Shown here: one piece after another, positions 1 through 7,963 of the stretch | Layout of the letters: each line of letters opens with the position of its first letter | How positions within the stretch are numbered: position 1 is the first letter of the stretch | Origin: Streptomyces pluripotens | GTDB taxonomy: Bacteria > Actinomycetota > Actinomycetes > Streptomycetales > Streptomycetaceae | Length of the DNA stretch: 64,000 bases | Assembly: GCF_000802245.2 (NCBI RefSeq) | Contig: NZ_CP021080.1 | Location: 4,278,001 to 4,342,000, forward strand | Reading direction: 5' to 3' | Translations under genes and position numbers: made by a program | Notes under the pieces: model-generated | What the model saw: the letters and a program-made list of their open reading frames with translations, nothing else | What the model was told of the DNA's origin: nothing | Database searches by the model: none

Positions 1-604
1 GAAAGTAATCGCGCACGGGCTGGCTCAACTCCCGTAGGTTCATGTGCCGGTCGGCTGGATCGACAAGGCGCAAGTCTCGAAGACGTCTCGCCATGGCAAC
101 CTCGGAGACGTTGAACAGCGCTGCGAGCGCTGCCGCTTCTTGGACACCGCTCGCCCAATGTCGCTTGACCCAGTTACGCGGCATGAGTAGGCAGGCCGCG
201 AAATAATCACAAATCTGCTCTGCGATGCGGTAGCGATCCTCGTCGGTTGAGCCCATACGGCTGTAAATCTCCTTGATGAATGGATGGTCGAGCACATGCT
301 TGAACTCGTGGCCGAGCGTGAAGCGGCGACGAGTGCCGCTGTCGTCCTGATTCACTACAACGAGCCAGCGTCCACGACTCCATTGCGAGAATCCAGAGAT
401 CCCGCCTAGCCGTCGCCTAGGCTCAACTTTGACTTCAACCCGTGGCAGCTCCGAGATAAGCCCGACGTCCACGGCCGGCTCACGCTGTCCGAGTAGCTCA
501 AGCAGGAGTATTGCCTGCCGTTCGGCAACGCCTCTTGCTTCGCGCAACGTCAACGGACGTAGCGGCATAAGCCCCCGAACTTGTCGAATGATAGATGTAT
601 TCAT
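1..604 (-). CDS. ImmA/IrrE-family metallo-endopeptidase (3' end outside window)
   Basis: This frame starts at ATG 604 and is still open at base 1, giving about 201 residues. It contains the zinc-protease motif HEFKH inside FTLGHEFKHVLDHP, followed by a helix with EQICDYFAACLLMP. That layout is typical of COG2856/DUF955 ImmA/IrrE proteases, which cleave a partner repressor. The start has AGGAG 7-8 bases upstream. The gene lies 14 bp downstream of an XRE regulator in the same orientation, the arrangement seen in ICE/prophage ImmR-ImmA pairs. By analogy it probably cleaves that regulator on a stress signal; this is inference. The C-terminus is missing from the window. Confidence 0.85.
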   Translation of the reverse strand, partial: MNTSIIRQVRGLMPLRPLTLREARGVAERQAILLLELLGQREPAVDVGLISELPRVEVKVEPRRRLGGISGFSQWSRGRWLVVVNQDDSGTRRRFTLGHEFKHVLDHPFIKEIYSRMGSTDEDRYRIAEQICDYFAACLLMPRNWVKRHWASGVQEAAALAALFNVSEVAMARRLRDLRLVDPADRHMNLRELSQPVRDYF

Positions 605-618
605 ACGTAGTCTCCTTT

Positions 619-981
619 CTACTGGTCGGGCGTGTCACCGTCGTACTTCTCGATGATTTCTTGAATCTCCTCGGCGGCTTGACGCAGTGCTTCGCCGCGG
701 AGTCCCATTTTTGCCCTGAGGTAGGGGGCGATGTCTGGGAGTCCTTTTGGCGGTGTTACGCCGATGTAGGCGAAGGCGTCGTTCTCGTCCAGCTCCAGTG
801 TTCTCACGAGTTGCTGGACATGTTCGGCCGACGGGCTATCCACCTGATTATTTAGTAGCCGTCTAATCGTCATGATATTGACGCCGCTTGCCGCTTCGAG
901 TTGCCGTAGGCTTAGCCCGGATATTTGTCGTCCCTGCTCCAAGTATTGGCCCAGGGTGGTTGGTTTTTTGGATTCCTCCAT
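619..981 (-). CDS. XRE-family helix-turn-helix regulator paired with ImmA-type protease
   Basis: A 120-residue protein with an N-terminal HTH_3 domain at about residues 10-63 (LGQYLEQGRQ, then LSLRQLEAASGVN, then TIRRLLNN). The acidic C-terminal half (about 80-120, RQAAEEIQEIIEKYDGD) may be the dimerisation or protease-recognition part. It is probably an autoregulatory repressor of the element. A TATAGT -10-like hexamer lies in the AT-rich stretch just upstream, so it seems to have its own promoter separate from the conjugation operon ending at 1059. The ImmA-like gene follows 14 bp later. Confidence 0.8.
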   Translation of the reverse strand: MEESKKPTTLGQYLEQGRQISGLSLRQLEAASGVNIMTIRRLLNNQVDSPSAEHVQQLVRTLELDENDAFAYIGVTPPKGLPDIAPYLRAKMGLRGEALRQAAEEIQEIIEKYDGDTPDQ

Positions 982-1058
982 TTAGTTGTTCCCCCTATGA
1001 AATTAACTATAAACGAAGTGTGTTGATTTCGACACGGTGGAATTTACAACGCTTATGG

Positions 1059-1700
1059 TTATTTCCCTGGGTCATCTGGTAGCGTGCGAAGTAGCCGCAG
1101 TATGTGACTAGTCTTTTCCGTGCTGACATGCAGGTGCTTCCGCAACTCGTCGCGCGTGATCGGCTTGCCGTGCTCTGTCCGGTACGCGGCGTCGGCGGCG
1201 CGGGCCGCCTCAAGCAACTCGTCCTCACCGGCGTCGGCCTTGTCCCCGTGCTCGTGCAGCTCCGTACCGGGTGGCACGGCTTCGTCCTGCTCGTCCTCGT
1301 CGTCCTGGCTGCGTAGGACGGCCAAGTGCGACAGCAGACCGAGGACGGCAGGCGGGACGGCACCGACCACCACGACGATCGGCCACGTCACCGTGAGCAC
1401 CTTGGCCGCGATCAGGTGCCAAGCGGCATTACCGACCAGCGACAGCCCGATGGCCCCAATCGCGTTCCAGCGGGCGAAGTGGCGTGCTCGCTCGGAGCGC
1501 GTCACACCAGACAGCCACACTCGCGTAGCAGTCGTCGCATACGCATCTATGGTGCAGGGAAGCAGCGGCGACAGAGCCTCCGGCCATCCAGTCGCAGCAG
1601 CGAGAGCGCGCAGACCGGAGAAGCTACTGACGGCCGCTGAACACGCGGTGACGGCCATGCCCGCCACCACCCACCAGTCGCGCGGCTGGGCCCTACTCAT
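1059..1700 (-). CDS. DUF2637-type plasmid/element membrane protein
   Basis: A 213-residue protein. The first about 130 residues hold several hydrophobic segments (for example VVAGMAVTACSAAVSSFSGL, AIGLSLVGNAAWHLIAA, WPIVVVVGAVPPAVLGLLS). An acidic linker and a basic helical tail follow (about 165-213, with TRDELRKHLHVSTEKTSHIL resembling a small winged helix). This layout matches DUF2637 proteins of Streptomyces conjugative plasmids and AICEs. Their exact role is unknown, but they travel with spread and transfer genes. The start overlaps the end of the replication-relaxation gene by 8 bp, so translation is probably coupled. Confidence 0.7.
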   Translation of the reverse strand: MSRAQPRDWWVVAGMAVTACSAAVSSFSGLRALAAATGWPEALSPLLPCTIDAYATTATRVWLSGVTRSERARHFARWNAIGAIGLSLVGNAAWHLIAAKVLTVTWPIVVVVGAVPPAVLGLLSHLAVLRSQDDEDEQDEAVPPGTELHEHGDKADAGEDELLEAARAADAAYRTEHGKPITRDELRKHLHVSTEKTSHILRLLRTLPDDPGK

Positions 1701-2529
1701 AGTCGGCCTCGCTCAACTCCGCACTCAGCAAGCCGATCGCTTCGTCATGCAGCGCCACGACGAACAACTCGTCGGCGGGCGCGGGCATCCGCGCGACGAC
1801 GTTGGCCATGACCTCGCCTCGGGCCTCGGTCGGCACCGTCACCAGCACGCGGGGCACAACGTCGGCGGGGCCGAGCTGTCCTTGCCCTACGAAGTCGGTG
1901 TACGCCAGGAACTTCCCGCGCAGCGTCGGCACAGCCTCGGTGGCAAGGTCGACTTCTACCCACCAGTGGTCGGTGATGCCGTCTGCGGAGATCGACAGGT
2001 AGGCGTCGGGTTTCATCCAGCCGCCATCCCCGTTGGGCCACCAGGAGGCGGGCTCGGCCCGAAATTCGTCCACTGTGAAGCCGTCAGCCGCTGAGCGCTC
2101 AACGAGCTGCACGTACAGCTCGCTTGTGGCCACGGTGTGGGCTACGAACCGCTCGCCGATCGGCGCAGGCCGGCGAATCCGCTCCTCGCCCTGCGACAGG
2201 TTGCGACGGAGCCGTAGCAGCCGTTCCCCGGCGACGTCGAGCGCGTAGGTCAGCTTGGCCGAACCGCGGAGGCTGCCCCCGATACGACGAGTCAGAGGCA
2301 TGAGCACCTGGGCGTCGACCAACCGCTTGAGCACCCGCCAACGGACGACCGATCGGCTCTTGCCGGTCAGCTCGGCGAAGTGCAGGCGCTCCAGCTGAAG
2401 GCCAGTCGCCAGCCGCAGCCGGTTGACCGTTCCCATGATCTGCCACTCGCGCTCGCTCAGCGTTTCGGCAAGCGCCAGGACGCGCGCCGTACCGATCCGG
2501 CTGCCGCGCGGGGCTCGTGCGGTAGTCAT
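1693..2529 (-). CDS. Replication-relaxation family protein
   Basis: A 278-residue protein resembling the Replic_Relax family (PF13814), which occurs on actinobacterial plasmids and integrative elements. A winged-helix-like N-terminus (LSEREWQIMGTVNRLRLATG, then ELTGKSRSVVRWRVLKRLVDAQVL) precedes an alpha/beta domain with PDAYLSIS, DHWWVEVDLATE and GKFLAYTDF. The P-D and E-V-D pattern looks like a nuclease-like core, but I cannot confirm activity. It sits between the coupling ATPase and the DUF2637 protein, so it probably works in DNA processing or replication start for transfer. A gap of 163 bp separates it from the coupling protein, and nothing is recognised in that gap. Confidence 0.75.
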   Translation of the reverse strand: MTTARAPRGSRIGTARVLALAETLSEREWQIMGTVNRLRLATGLQLERLHFAELTGKSRSVVRWRVLKRLVDAQVLMPLTRRIGGSLRGSAKLTYALDVAGERLLRLRRNLSQGEERIRRPAPIGERFVAHTVATSELYVQLVERSAADGFTVDEFRAEPASWWPNGDGGWMKPDAYLSISADGITDHWWVEVDLATEAVPTLRGKFLAYTDFVGQGQLGPADVVPRVLVTVPTEARGEVMANVVARMPAPADELFVVALHDEAIGLLSAELSEADYE

Positions 2530-2692
2530 ACCTCGTCCTCCAGGAGGACGAGGTGTTTCGCTGGCGGTAGAGAGCGAAAACGGGCTGTTGACCGGGAGGG
2601 AAGAGAAACGAGGTGGGCAGCGAAGCCAACAGCGAGACCAACACCCCTCCGCGCTTCTTGAAGCGGTGTCGCCATAGCCCAGTTGGCAGCCA

Positions 2693-4906
2693 TCACGACG
2701 CGTCTCCTCGTCGCGTGCGGCCGAACTTGCCCGCAGCTGGCGCTTCGATACGAGCCTTGAGCGCAGCCTCTACGCCAACCCGGACGCTGCCGTAGTGCTC
2801 GCGGCTGCGTTCGGCGAGTGCGGCAGGGTCACGTAGTGGTTCGTCGAGCGGCCTGGTGATGCCGGTCGTTGGGGGCCGGGTCTCTCCGTGGACACTGGGC
2901 CGCATGGCGATCTCGTGTACCGGCAGCCCCATGAGGTCGGCAGCAGTCAGCGCCGGAGCGAAGCGCCGTTCCAAGGTGCGCGCGTCGTCGTAGTCGAGCT
3001 GGAAGACGACTTGCGAGCGAGCGGTGCCAAGCACCGCTGTACGGACGTCGCGGGGTAGCTGGTCGAGGTACTGGTGCGCCAAGACCAGGCCGAGGCCGAG
3101 GGCACGTGCCTGCGACAGCATCTCGGCTAGTTCGCCGTCCGAGCCTAGCCTCACCACATCCTGAAATTCGTCTGTGTAGCACCATGTAGGGCGGCGCTTC
3201 TCGGCGGGAACGGCGGCGCGGGCAAGTGTCGTCATCCAGAGTCCGGACATAAGGAGCGAGCCGAGGAGGTGTGCGGTCTCGGTGCCGACTGTGCCCTTGC
3301 TGAGGGCGACCAGGACGATGCGGCGCTTCGTGAAGATGTCCGTCAGGTCGATGCCGGTGCTCTGGCCGAGCATGAGCCGAAGGGGCGTACGGGTGGTCAG
3401 GCTGCGCAGCTTGTTGAGGCTGGGGCCGATGACTTGCGCGCGTTCGCCTTCGCTCATGCGCTCGTAGGCCGACCAGAAGCTTCGTACCGAGTCCGGGACG
3501 CCGGCCTGGCTCAGCACGAACCTGCGGAAGGTCGGATTGAGCAGCAGCTCGGGAACCTCGACCAGGGTGAAGGCCGAGCCGTCCATTGCTCGCGTGTGAG
3601 TGAGCGTCAGTAGGCACGTACGCAAGACGTCGGAGGTCCTGGGCCCCCAAGACGATCGCCACAGCTCTGAGAACACATGCACGACGTGATCGACGACCAA
3701 CTCGCGTTCGTGCTCGCTCTGTCCTACCTGGAGGACGTTGAAGCCTACGGGGCAGTCGGTAGCGGACGGGTCGAGGACGATGACGTCCTCCGTCCTGTCT
3801 TCGGGTACGCGGGCCAAGACATCAGCTACAAGATCACTCTTGGGGTCGACGAGCACCAGGCCGTCACCCCGCTCGATGTCCTGTAGAGCCAAATTGCAGA
3901 TGAGAGTTGACTTGCCGACCCCGGTAGGGCCAAGGAGGTGGAGGTGCCGCAGTCGGTCTTCCGTCCGCAAGGTCAGAAGCTGGTTGCTGGAGCCAGGGAA
4001 GTTGCTTTCCGCGAGCACCAGCCCGGAGCGCGCCATGTCCTGTGGGGGCGGTAGCTGGCGTGCCCGGCCAAGCTCCAGGCCGGGAAGATGATGGGTGCCG
4101 AGAGGAATGCCGAGCAGCCCGGTGACTTCCTCGGTGTTGAGGCGCATCTGCCAGACCGTCAGCGGAACCGCACGCCTATAGAGGCGCTCCGTCACGGTGG
4201 ACAGCGACAGCATCCGCGGTACGACCGAGACGCCGGGAGCGTCCAGCATCTTGTAGGCGTTGGTGACGCGGCTCAGCAGGTTGCCTGCACGAGGCCGGGT
4301 GCCCGCCGATACCGCGACGCGAGCCACGGCGTTGAAGAGCGGTGCGGCGTTCTTCGCTCGTATGGCACGGGCCAGCTCGGCTGGGTCGTCCTTGCTCGGC
4401 GAGAAGGCGCGACCGCCCGAGAGGAGCCACTGCACGTGCACCACTTCGTCGCCGGAGAGAGGGAACAGCCCCGACAACAGTGCCGTGATGGTGGACTCGG
4501 CACGGTCGGACGCCAAGGGGCGCTGCAAGTTGCTGAGCTTGAACTCATGCGCCGCCAGAACCGCCGGCCTCGCATCGAGATAGTCAGGCGCTTCCTCGGC
4601 TCGAACACCGGGGAGGGCGGAGCGCAGCCGTGCGAGAGTGCTGGTCTCGTGTGACCGCGACACGATCAGGTAGAAGCCGATGCCGCGCCGGGTGGCTTCG
4701 ATCTCGAATCCGACTGGCCAGTGTTGAGAGTCGGCGGCCACGCTGCCGAGCCAGTTGCTTACCTGCTCGGCCGTGAGGCCACTTGGCAACCGCAATTGAT
4801 ACGCCACGAGGCGACGACGCCACGAAAGGGCGTTGGCCCAGCGTCCGCCGAGGATGAGCGCCAGCACCGTGAGGCCGCCAGCGGCGATGAGGACGACCAG
4901 CGTCAT
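2693..4906 (-). CDS. Type IV coupling-protein-like conjugation ATPase (VirD4/TraD/HerA superfamily)
   Basis: A 737-residue protein with one N-terminal TM segment (about 3-20) and a long N-terminal domain. Walker A GPTGVGKST lies at about 326-334, the strand LVLVDPKSD at about 350-358, and a Walker-B-like motif YTDEFQD at about 577-583. The later motif SQARALGLGLVLAHQYLDQL (about 598-617) is characteristic of TraD/VirD4 couplers. It is predicted to be a membrane-anchored hexameric ATPase that moves element DNA. It does not look like the classic septal TraB of Streptomyces plasmids, though functional replacement is possible. The start overlaps the upstream 58-residue ORF as ATGA. Confidence 0.85.
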   Translation of the reverse strand: MTLVVLIAAGGLTVLALILGGRWANALSWRRRLVAYQLRLPSGLTAEQVSNWLGSVAADSQHWPVGFEIEATRRGIGFYLIVSRSHETSTLARLRSALPGVRAEEAPDYLDARPAVLAAHEFKLSNLQRPLASDRAESTITALLSGLFPLSGDEVVHVQWLLSGGRAFSPSKDDPAELARAIRAKNAAPLFNAVARVAVSAGTRPRAGNLLSRVTNAYKMLDAPGVSVVPRMLSLSTVTERLYRRAVPLTVWQMRLNTEEVTGLLGIPLGTHHLPGLELGRARQLPPPQDMARSGLVLAESNFPGSSNQLLTLRTEDRLRHLHLLGPTGVGKSTLICNLALQDIERGDGLVLVDPKSDLVADVLARVPEDRTEDVIVLDPSATDCPVGFNVLQVGQSEHERELVVDHVVHVFSELWRSSWGPRTSDVLRTCLLTLTHTRAMDGSAFTLVEVPELLLNPTFRRFVLSQAGVPDSVRSFWSAYERMSEGERAQVIGPSLNKLRSLTTRTPLRLMLGQSTGIDLTDIFTKRRIVLVALSKGTVGTETAHLLGSLLMSGLWMTTLARAAVPAEKRRPTWCYTDEFQDVVRLGSDGELAEMLSQARALGLGLVLAHQYLDQLPRDVRTAVLGTARSQVVFQLDYDDARTLERRFAPALTAADLMGLPVHEIAMRPSVHGETRPPTTGITRPLDEPLRDPAALAERSREHYGSVRVGVEAALKARIEAPAAGKFGRTRRGDAS

Positions 4907-5079
4907 GATGCACGCTCCTGCTCCACAGCGGCGGGCTGGTCATGTTCGGCGGTGTTCTTGTCGGTGCTCGTCTTGAGACGGTGCATGGCGAACGCGATGA
5001 GGGCCTCGGCGAAGCGCGCGACGTCCAGCTCAGGGCGACGCTCGCCGACGATACGAATTTTCTTGCGAGGTTTGTTCAT
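4903..5079 (-). CDS. Small hypothetical protein (58 aa) coupled to the transfer ATPase
   Basis: ATG 5079 is preceded by AAGG at good spacing, and the stop TGA overlaps the start of the coupling ATPase (ATGA at 4903-4906). The product begins MNKPRKKIRIVGERR and is basic at the N-terminus, with an amphipathic stretch (RFAEALIAFAMHRLK) and an acidic, Gln-rich tail. No family is recognised. Codon usage and tight coupling support a real gene of the transfer operon. It could be a small accessory or DNA-binding protein, but this is a guess. Confidence 0.6.
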   Translation of the reverse strand: MNKPRKKIRIVGERRPELDVARFAEALIAFAMHRLKTSTDKNTAEHDQPAAVEQERAS

Positions 5080-5285
5080 GGGGAGCCTTTCCGTTGGGTT
5101 GGTGGGTGCGGCGGCCCGCGCCAGTCGTGGGGCTGACGCGAGCGGCCGAGTCTGCGAAAAACACGGATGCGCTCCCTTCTGTTAGTTATTGAGCTGATCG
5201 CGGCTGGAGTCGAGCCGTAGAAATTACAGCTCCGCTCCTGGCCAGAGAGGTTGGCTGTCGATTCCGCAGCGGTCGCGAGGGTCGT

Positions 5286-5471
5286 TCAGCGACGCCGGAA
5301 ACCCCGGAAGACGATCCAGTACACAGCGCCGAGCACGATGAGGACGACCACGGCCGGAACGAGTGGCGCAAGCAGCCAGTACGCCGCGCGTGCAACGCCC
5401 GCTACCAGTAGCACGAGGAGCAGTGCGCCGAGTATCCGGCCCAGCACGGGGCCGAACTTGCCTGGTTCCAT
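5286..5471 (-). CDS. Small two-TM membrane protein (61 aa)
   Basis: ATG 5471 has a near-perfect ribosome binding site (GGAAGGAGGT) 5-6 bases upstream, much better than any longer start in frame. The product has two hydrophobic helices (about 11-30 and 35-55) and ends in FRGFRRR, so both termini are probably cytoplasmic. It lies 20 bp after the MT-A70 gene in the transfer operon. No family is recognised. Small membrane proteins next to coupling ATPases on Streptomyces elements are often Spd-like spread proteins, which is only an analogy here. Confidence 0.65.
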   Translation of the reverse strand: MEPGKFGPVLGRILGALLLVLLVAGVARAAYWLLAPLVPAVVVLIVLGAVYWIVFRGFRRR

Positions 5472-5491
5472 TTCAAACCTCCTTCCGAGAG

Positions 5492-6046
5492 CTACAGGGA
5501 GACGTCGGAGTCGACTTGGTTGCCCCACACGTCCCAGCCCGGCTGCCTGCGCCTGGCGAACAGCTCCAAGTACGGGTCGGGAGAGCAGCGCTGGATAATC
5601 GCGTACTGCTCTTCGGGCTTGTGGCTGTGTTCCTGCCTCGGAGCAACAAACCACGTGGCCTGTGACCGGAACAGCACTGGTGCCGACCCTCGGACGCCGA
5701 ACAAGAGTTGCTCTGTCTGGTTGCGTAGGTAGATACCTAGACCAGCGGTGCGCCCGTATTTGACCCAGGTGAGGCAGCTTCGGTACGCAAACCCCCACGC
5801 CTCCATGACCTCAATGCCCTCGTCCAGGTTCGAGTTCGTCACCCACAGCCAGAGATGGGCGTCGTCGGCCGCCAATGGACTGACTTTCAGACGACAGATG
5901 TCCTCAGTCGCCATGAGCGGGTAGTACCGAGCTGCTCCGCGGTTGCCGACCTGATTGGTGCGCCATGGAGGGTCGGCGAGGATGGTGCGGTACTTGGCGG
6001 GGGACGGGCGCTGAGGTGCGCCCGTCCCGTTCTCGCTTACCGCCAT
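5492..6046 (-). CDS. MT-A70 family adenine methyltransferase
   Basis: A 184-residue protein starting at ATG 6046 (MAVSENGTG). It has the MT-A70 catalytic motif DPPW in TILADPPWRTN and typical downstream blocks (LWLWVTNSN, RSCLTWVKYGRTAGLG, PDPYLELFARR). The family transfers methyl from S-adenosylmethionine to N6-adenine in DNA or RNA. The frame is open further upstream, but that part lacks family similarity and overlaps the 62-residue gene ending at 6037. No restriction partner adjoins it, so it looks like an orphan methylase inside the transfer operon. Protecting transferred DNA from host restriction is a plausible but unproven role. Confidence 0.85.
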   Translation of the reverse strand: MAVSENGTGAPQRPSPAKYRTILADPPWRTNQVGNRGAARYYPLMATEDICRLKVSPLAADDAHLWLWVTNSNLDEGIEVMEAWGFAYRSCLTWVKYGRTAGLGIYLRNQTEQLLFGVRGSAPVLFRSQATWFVAPRQEHSHKPEEQYAIIQRCSPDPYLELFARRRQPGWDVWGNQVDSDVSL

Positions 6047-6225
6047 GTGCCGCTCTCGTCGGCTGATTCCCGGTCGAGTGCCCGCAGTTCCTCCAACAAC
6101 CGCCGGCGCGTGGCCCGTCGTTGGGCTCGTTGCTCGGGATCTGAGCGGCGGAGCTGCCGCCAGCTCTTCATGATGGCGAGGTAGCGCCGACGCTGTTCGG
6201 CTCGGGCCTGGCGGAGCTTGCTCAT
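6037..6225 (-). CDS. Small arginine-rich hypothetical protein (62 aa)
   Basis: The product is very rich in Arg and Glu (MSKLRQARAEQRRRYLAIMK, then RRSDPEQRAQRRATRRRLLEEL) and predicts one long charged helix or coiled coil. Its start overlaps the stop of the upstream 118-residue gene (ATGA at 6222-6225), and its end overlaps the start of the MT-A70 gene by 10 bp, so it is embedded in the operon. No family is recognised; nucleic-acid binding is a guess from composition. Confidence 0.6.
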   Translation of the reverse strand: MSKLRQARAEQRRRYLAIMKSWRQLRRSDPEQRAQRRATRRRLLEELRALDRESADESGTWR

Positions 6226-6578
6226 GGAGCGCTCCCCGCATCGGCCTGCCCGAGTTCATCCATCGCCCTGGCCGCCTCCTGGTAGCGCTCCTCAAGCTTG
6301 CACAAGGCGCGCTTCTGTTGGGCCTTCACCTGATGCGACGCCCACCAGAGCTGGATGAGCTTGGCTATCACGACGCCCCAGACGAATACAAACACACCCA
6401 GGAAGCCGATCGTCAGGATCAGTCCCAAGTTCTGCTCGATGAATCGCTCCACTGCATACGCCAGCCAGAACAGGCCGTAGATCACGCAGTAGGCGATGGC
6501 CACCGGTATAGCGATGGCGATGAGGATGGCGAGGATGGAGAAGAAGAGCGCGATGCAGCCCTCGATGATCTCGTCCAT
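6222..6578 (-). CDS. Membrane protein with charged cytoplasmic tail (118 aa)
   Basis: Two to three hydrophobic segments lie at about 8-40 (CIALFFSILAILIAIAIPVA, then IAYCVIYGLFWLAY) and 50-76 (LILTIGFLGVFVFVWGVVIA). A helical charged tail follows (QVKAQQKRALCKLEERYQEA). The start overlaps the previous gene's stop by one base (TAATG) and its own stop overlaps the next gene (ATGA). No family is recognised. A membrane component of the transfer operon is the reasonable reading. Confidence 0.6.
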   Translation of the reverse strand: MDEIIEGCIALFFSILAILIAIAIPVAIAYCVIYGLFWLAYAVERFIEQNLGLILTIGFLGVFVFVWGVVIAKLIQLWWASHQVKAQQKRALCKLEERYQEAARAMDELGQADAGSAP

Positions 6579-6829
6579 TAGATCCCCCTGTACATAGTGC
6601 TCTGGATTCGCTGGGCTTCGAGAACGAAGCTGATCTCCAGCTGTTCGAGCAGCGGCCCGACCGTCGGGTTGTTGGCCGTCAGGAGCTGGCGACGCACATC
6701 GAGCATCTGCGTGTAGCTCATGGCCTGCCCGTTGAACTCGGCGAGGCCGTCCAGCTTGAGTTGTGCCTTCTTGATGTCGCGCCGAGTGCGCGCGATCTCT
6801 CCATTGCCGAAGGGAAGTAGTTCGCCCAT
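6578..6829 (-). CDS. Hypothetical protein (83 aa), probable first gene of the transfer operon
   Basis: ATG 6829 has TGGAG about 8 bases upstream. The product (MGELLPFGNGEIARTRRDIK onward) is mostly helical and hydrophilic, with a coiled-coil-like middle (KKAQLKLDGLAEFNGQAMSY). The frame continues upstream to 7180, but that part is low-complexity Ser/Thr/Arg/Pro and is not believable as protein. No family is recognised. It is followed with one-base overlap by the 118-residue membrane protein. Confidence 0.6.
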   Translation of the reverse strand: MGELLPFGNGEIARTRRDIKKAQLKLDGLAEFNGQAMSYTQMLDVRRQLLTANNPTVGPLLEQLEISFVLEAQRIQSTMYRGI

Positions 6830-7161
6830 TTGATGACTCCAGTTGTGGTTGGTGCTGCTGGTGGGGTTAGGGCTCCCCGGCTTCTGTCGCCTCGACTTCG
6901 AAGACAAGGGCGCGGACACCAAGCAGTCGCTGCGGTGCCGTCGTGATGAGCCAGGGCAATTTCCGTGATCAGGCCGCCGCTTGGGCGACGTCCAAGGCGG
7001 CCGGTTTCTCGTCGATGAGGTGGCCGAAGTTGACGATGTCGGACACGTCATCCGCGCTCGTACCTGACGAGGATGCTCATCTCGGTGCTCCCCACCTTCC
7101 GTTGACGGATGCGCTGAGTGGATCGCGCAGATCAACGTTCGGTCGGCGGAGGCACCGTGGT
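6830..7161. other. Region without a confident gene; two micro-ORFs on the minus strand
   Basis: No normal-sized gene fits here. On the minus strand, one frame reads as two short peptides with coding-like composition separated by a TGA. The first is GTG 7046 to 6969 (25 aa, containing NFGHLIDEKPAALDVAQAAA). The second is TTG 6959 to 6867 (30 aa, containing LLGVRALVFEVEATEAGEP). They may be real micro-ORFs or the remains of one small gene broken by a stop. The operon promoter should also lie here, but I see no convincing -35/-10 pair. Confidence 0.3.
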
Positions 7162-7207
7162 ACATGCAGCCGACGTGCAAGTTCGAGATTGCACGTCAGC
7201 TGCATGT
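7162..7207. promoter_or_regulatory. 19-bp near-perfect inverted repeat (candidate operator or transfer site)
   Basis: The arms acatgcagccgacgtgcaa (7162-7180) and ttgcacgtcagctgcatgt (7189-7207) are reverse complements except at one position, with an 8-bp spacer (gttcgaga). There is no T-run afterwards, so a terminator is unlikely. The site lies between the minus transfer operon and the plus gene at 7263, where a repressor operator, recombination site or clt/oriT-like site would be expected. Confidence 0.6.
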
Positions 7208-7262
7208 GATCGCGTGGGACACTGGGTCGCAGATAGCGTGCACTGACAACAGGGGGACTTGT

Positions 7263-7904
7263 GTGAACGGCCAGGCACGGTTGGTCGAGGCGTTCAGGGA
7301 GATGCGCACGGGGGATGGGGTGACGCTCGACAAGCTGGATGAGCGTGACTGGATGTTCCCGCTCCTTCTAGTGGACAACGCTGAGCAGGCCCGCAAGAAG
7401 CTGGCTGAACTGATCGGGACGATGGGTGATGGAATGGTCGCTCGTTCTGTTCGTGTCGCCCTCGCCATCGGCGCGGGCATAGAAGCGCACATTGGTGTCG
7501 TTAAACGCCGTGTGCAGGCAACAGCGACACCAGAGGGCGGAGGAAGGCCATACATTGAGCGGGCTCCTCGTACCCTTTCAGACTACGAAGATGCCATCGG
7601 ATTTCCCGCGCTTGCAAAGCTCATCCTTGATCGTCATGCCGAAGTCCAGGCAGCAAAGGAGCGCGAACCCGACTTCTTCGATTTGATGACAGACCCTCAC
7701 TTCAAGCAGGGTTTCGAGCTTGCTCAAGACGTTGTCTTCCGGCTCGACGCGGACAAGGTTGTGATGACCAGGAGAAACTTGCGGTTCATGCAGGTGAATA
7801 CTATTGTGCTCGCATTCCTAATGTTTTTCTTTGGTGGAATGATAATGTATGGGATCATTGCCACATATCCGAACTTCTTTTTTCACGCCGTCAAGAAGTC
7901 GTGA
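7263..7904 (+). CDS. Hypothetical protein with C-terminal TM anchor (213 aa)
   Basis: GTG 7263 is chosen because AGGGGG lies about 8 bases upstream. The in-frame ATG at 7164 lies inside the large inverted repeat and has no ribosome binding site. The product (MNGQARLVEAFREMRTGDG) has a soluble alpha-helical body, then a single C-terminal hydrophobic segment (TIVLAFLMFFFGGMIMYGII) and a short tail, giving a tail-anchored topology. No family is recognised. It is transcribed away from the transfer operon and ends 152 bp before the next plus gene. Confidence 0.55.
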   Translation: MNGQARLVEAFREMRTGDGVTLDKLDERDWMFPLLLVDNAEQARKKLAELIGTMGDGMVARSVRVALAIGAGIEAHIGVVKRRVQATATPEGGGRPYIERAPRTLSDYEDAIGFPALAKLILDRHAEVQAAKEREPDFFDLMTDPHFKQGFELAQDVVFRLDADKVVMTRRNLRFMQVNTIVLAFLMFFFGGMIMYGIIATYPNFFFHAVKKS

Positions 7905-7920
7905 ATATATTGACGAATTC

Positions 7921-7942
7921 GCCTATATGTGATTCTATAGGC
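7921..7942. promoter_or_regulatory. 7-bp inverted repeat downstream of the tail-anchored gene
   Basis: gcctata (7921-7927) and tataggc (7936-7942) form a perfect inverted repeat around 8 bp. It lies just after the stop at 7904 in AT-rich DNA without a T-run. It could be an operator for the next transcript or a weak terminator. Confidence 0.35.
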
Positions 7943-7963
7943 TATGGATTGTTGGAATGGTGA

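Noticed and set aside
7164..7262. Upstream ATG 7164 as start of the tail-anchored protein
   Set aside because: It lies within the 19-bp inverted repeat and lacks a ribosome site; GTG 7263 has AGGGGG at correct spacing.
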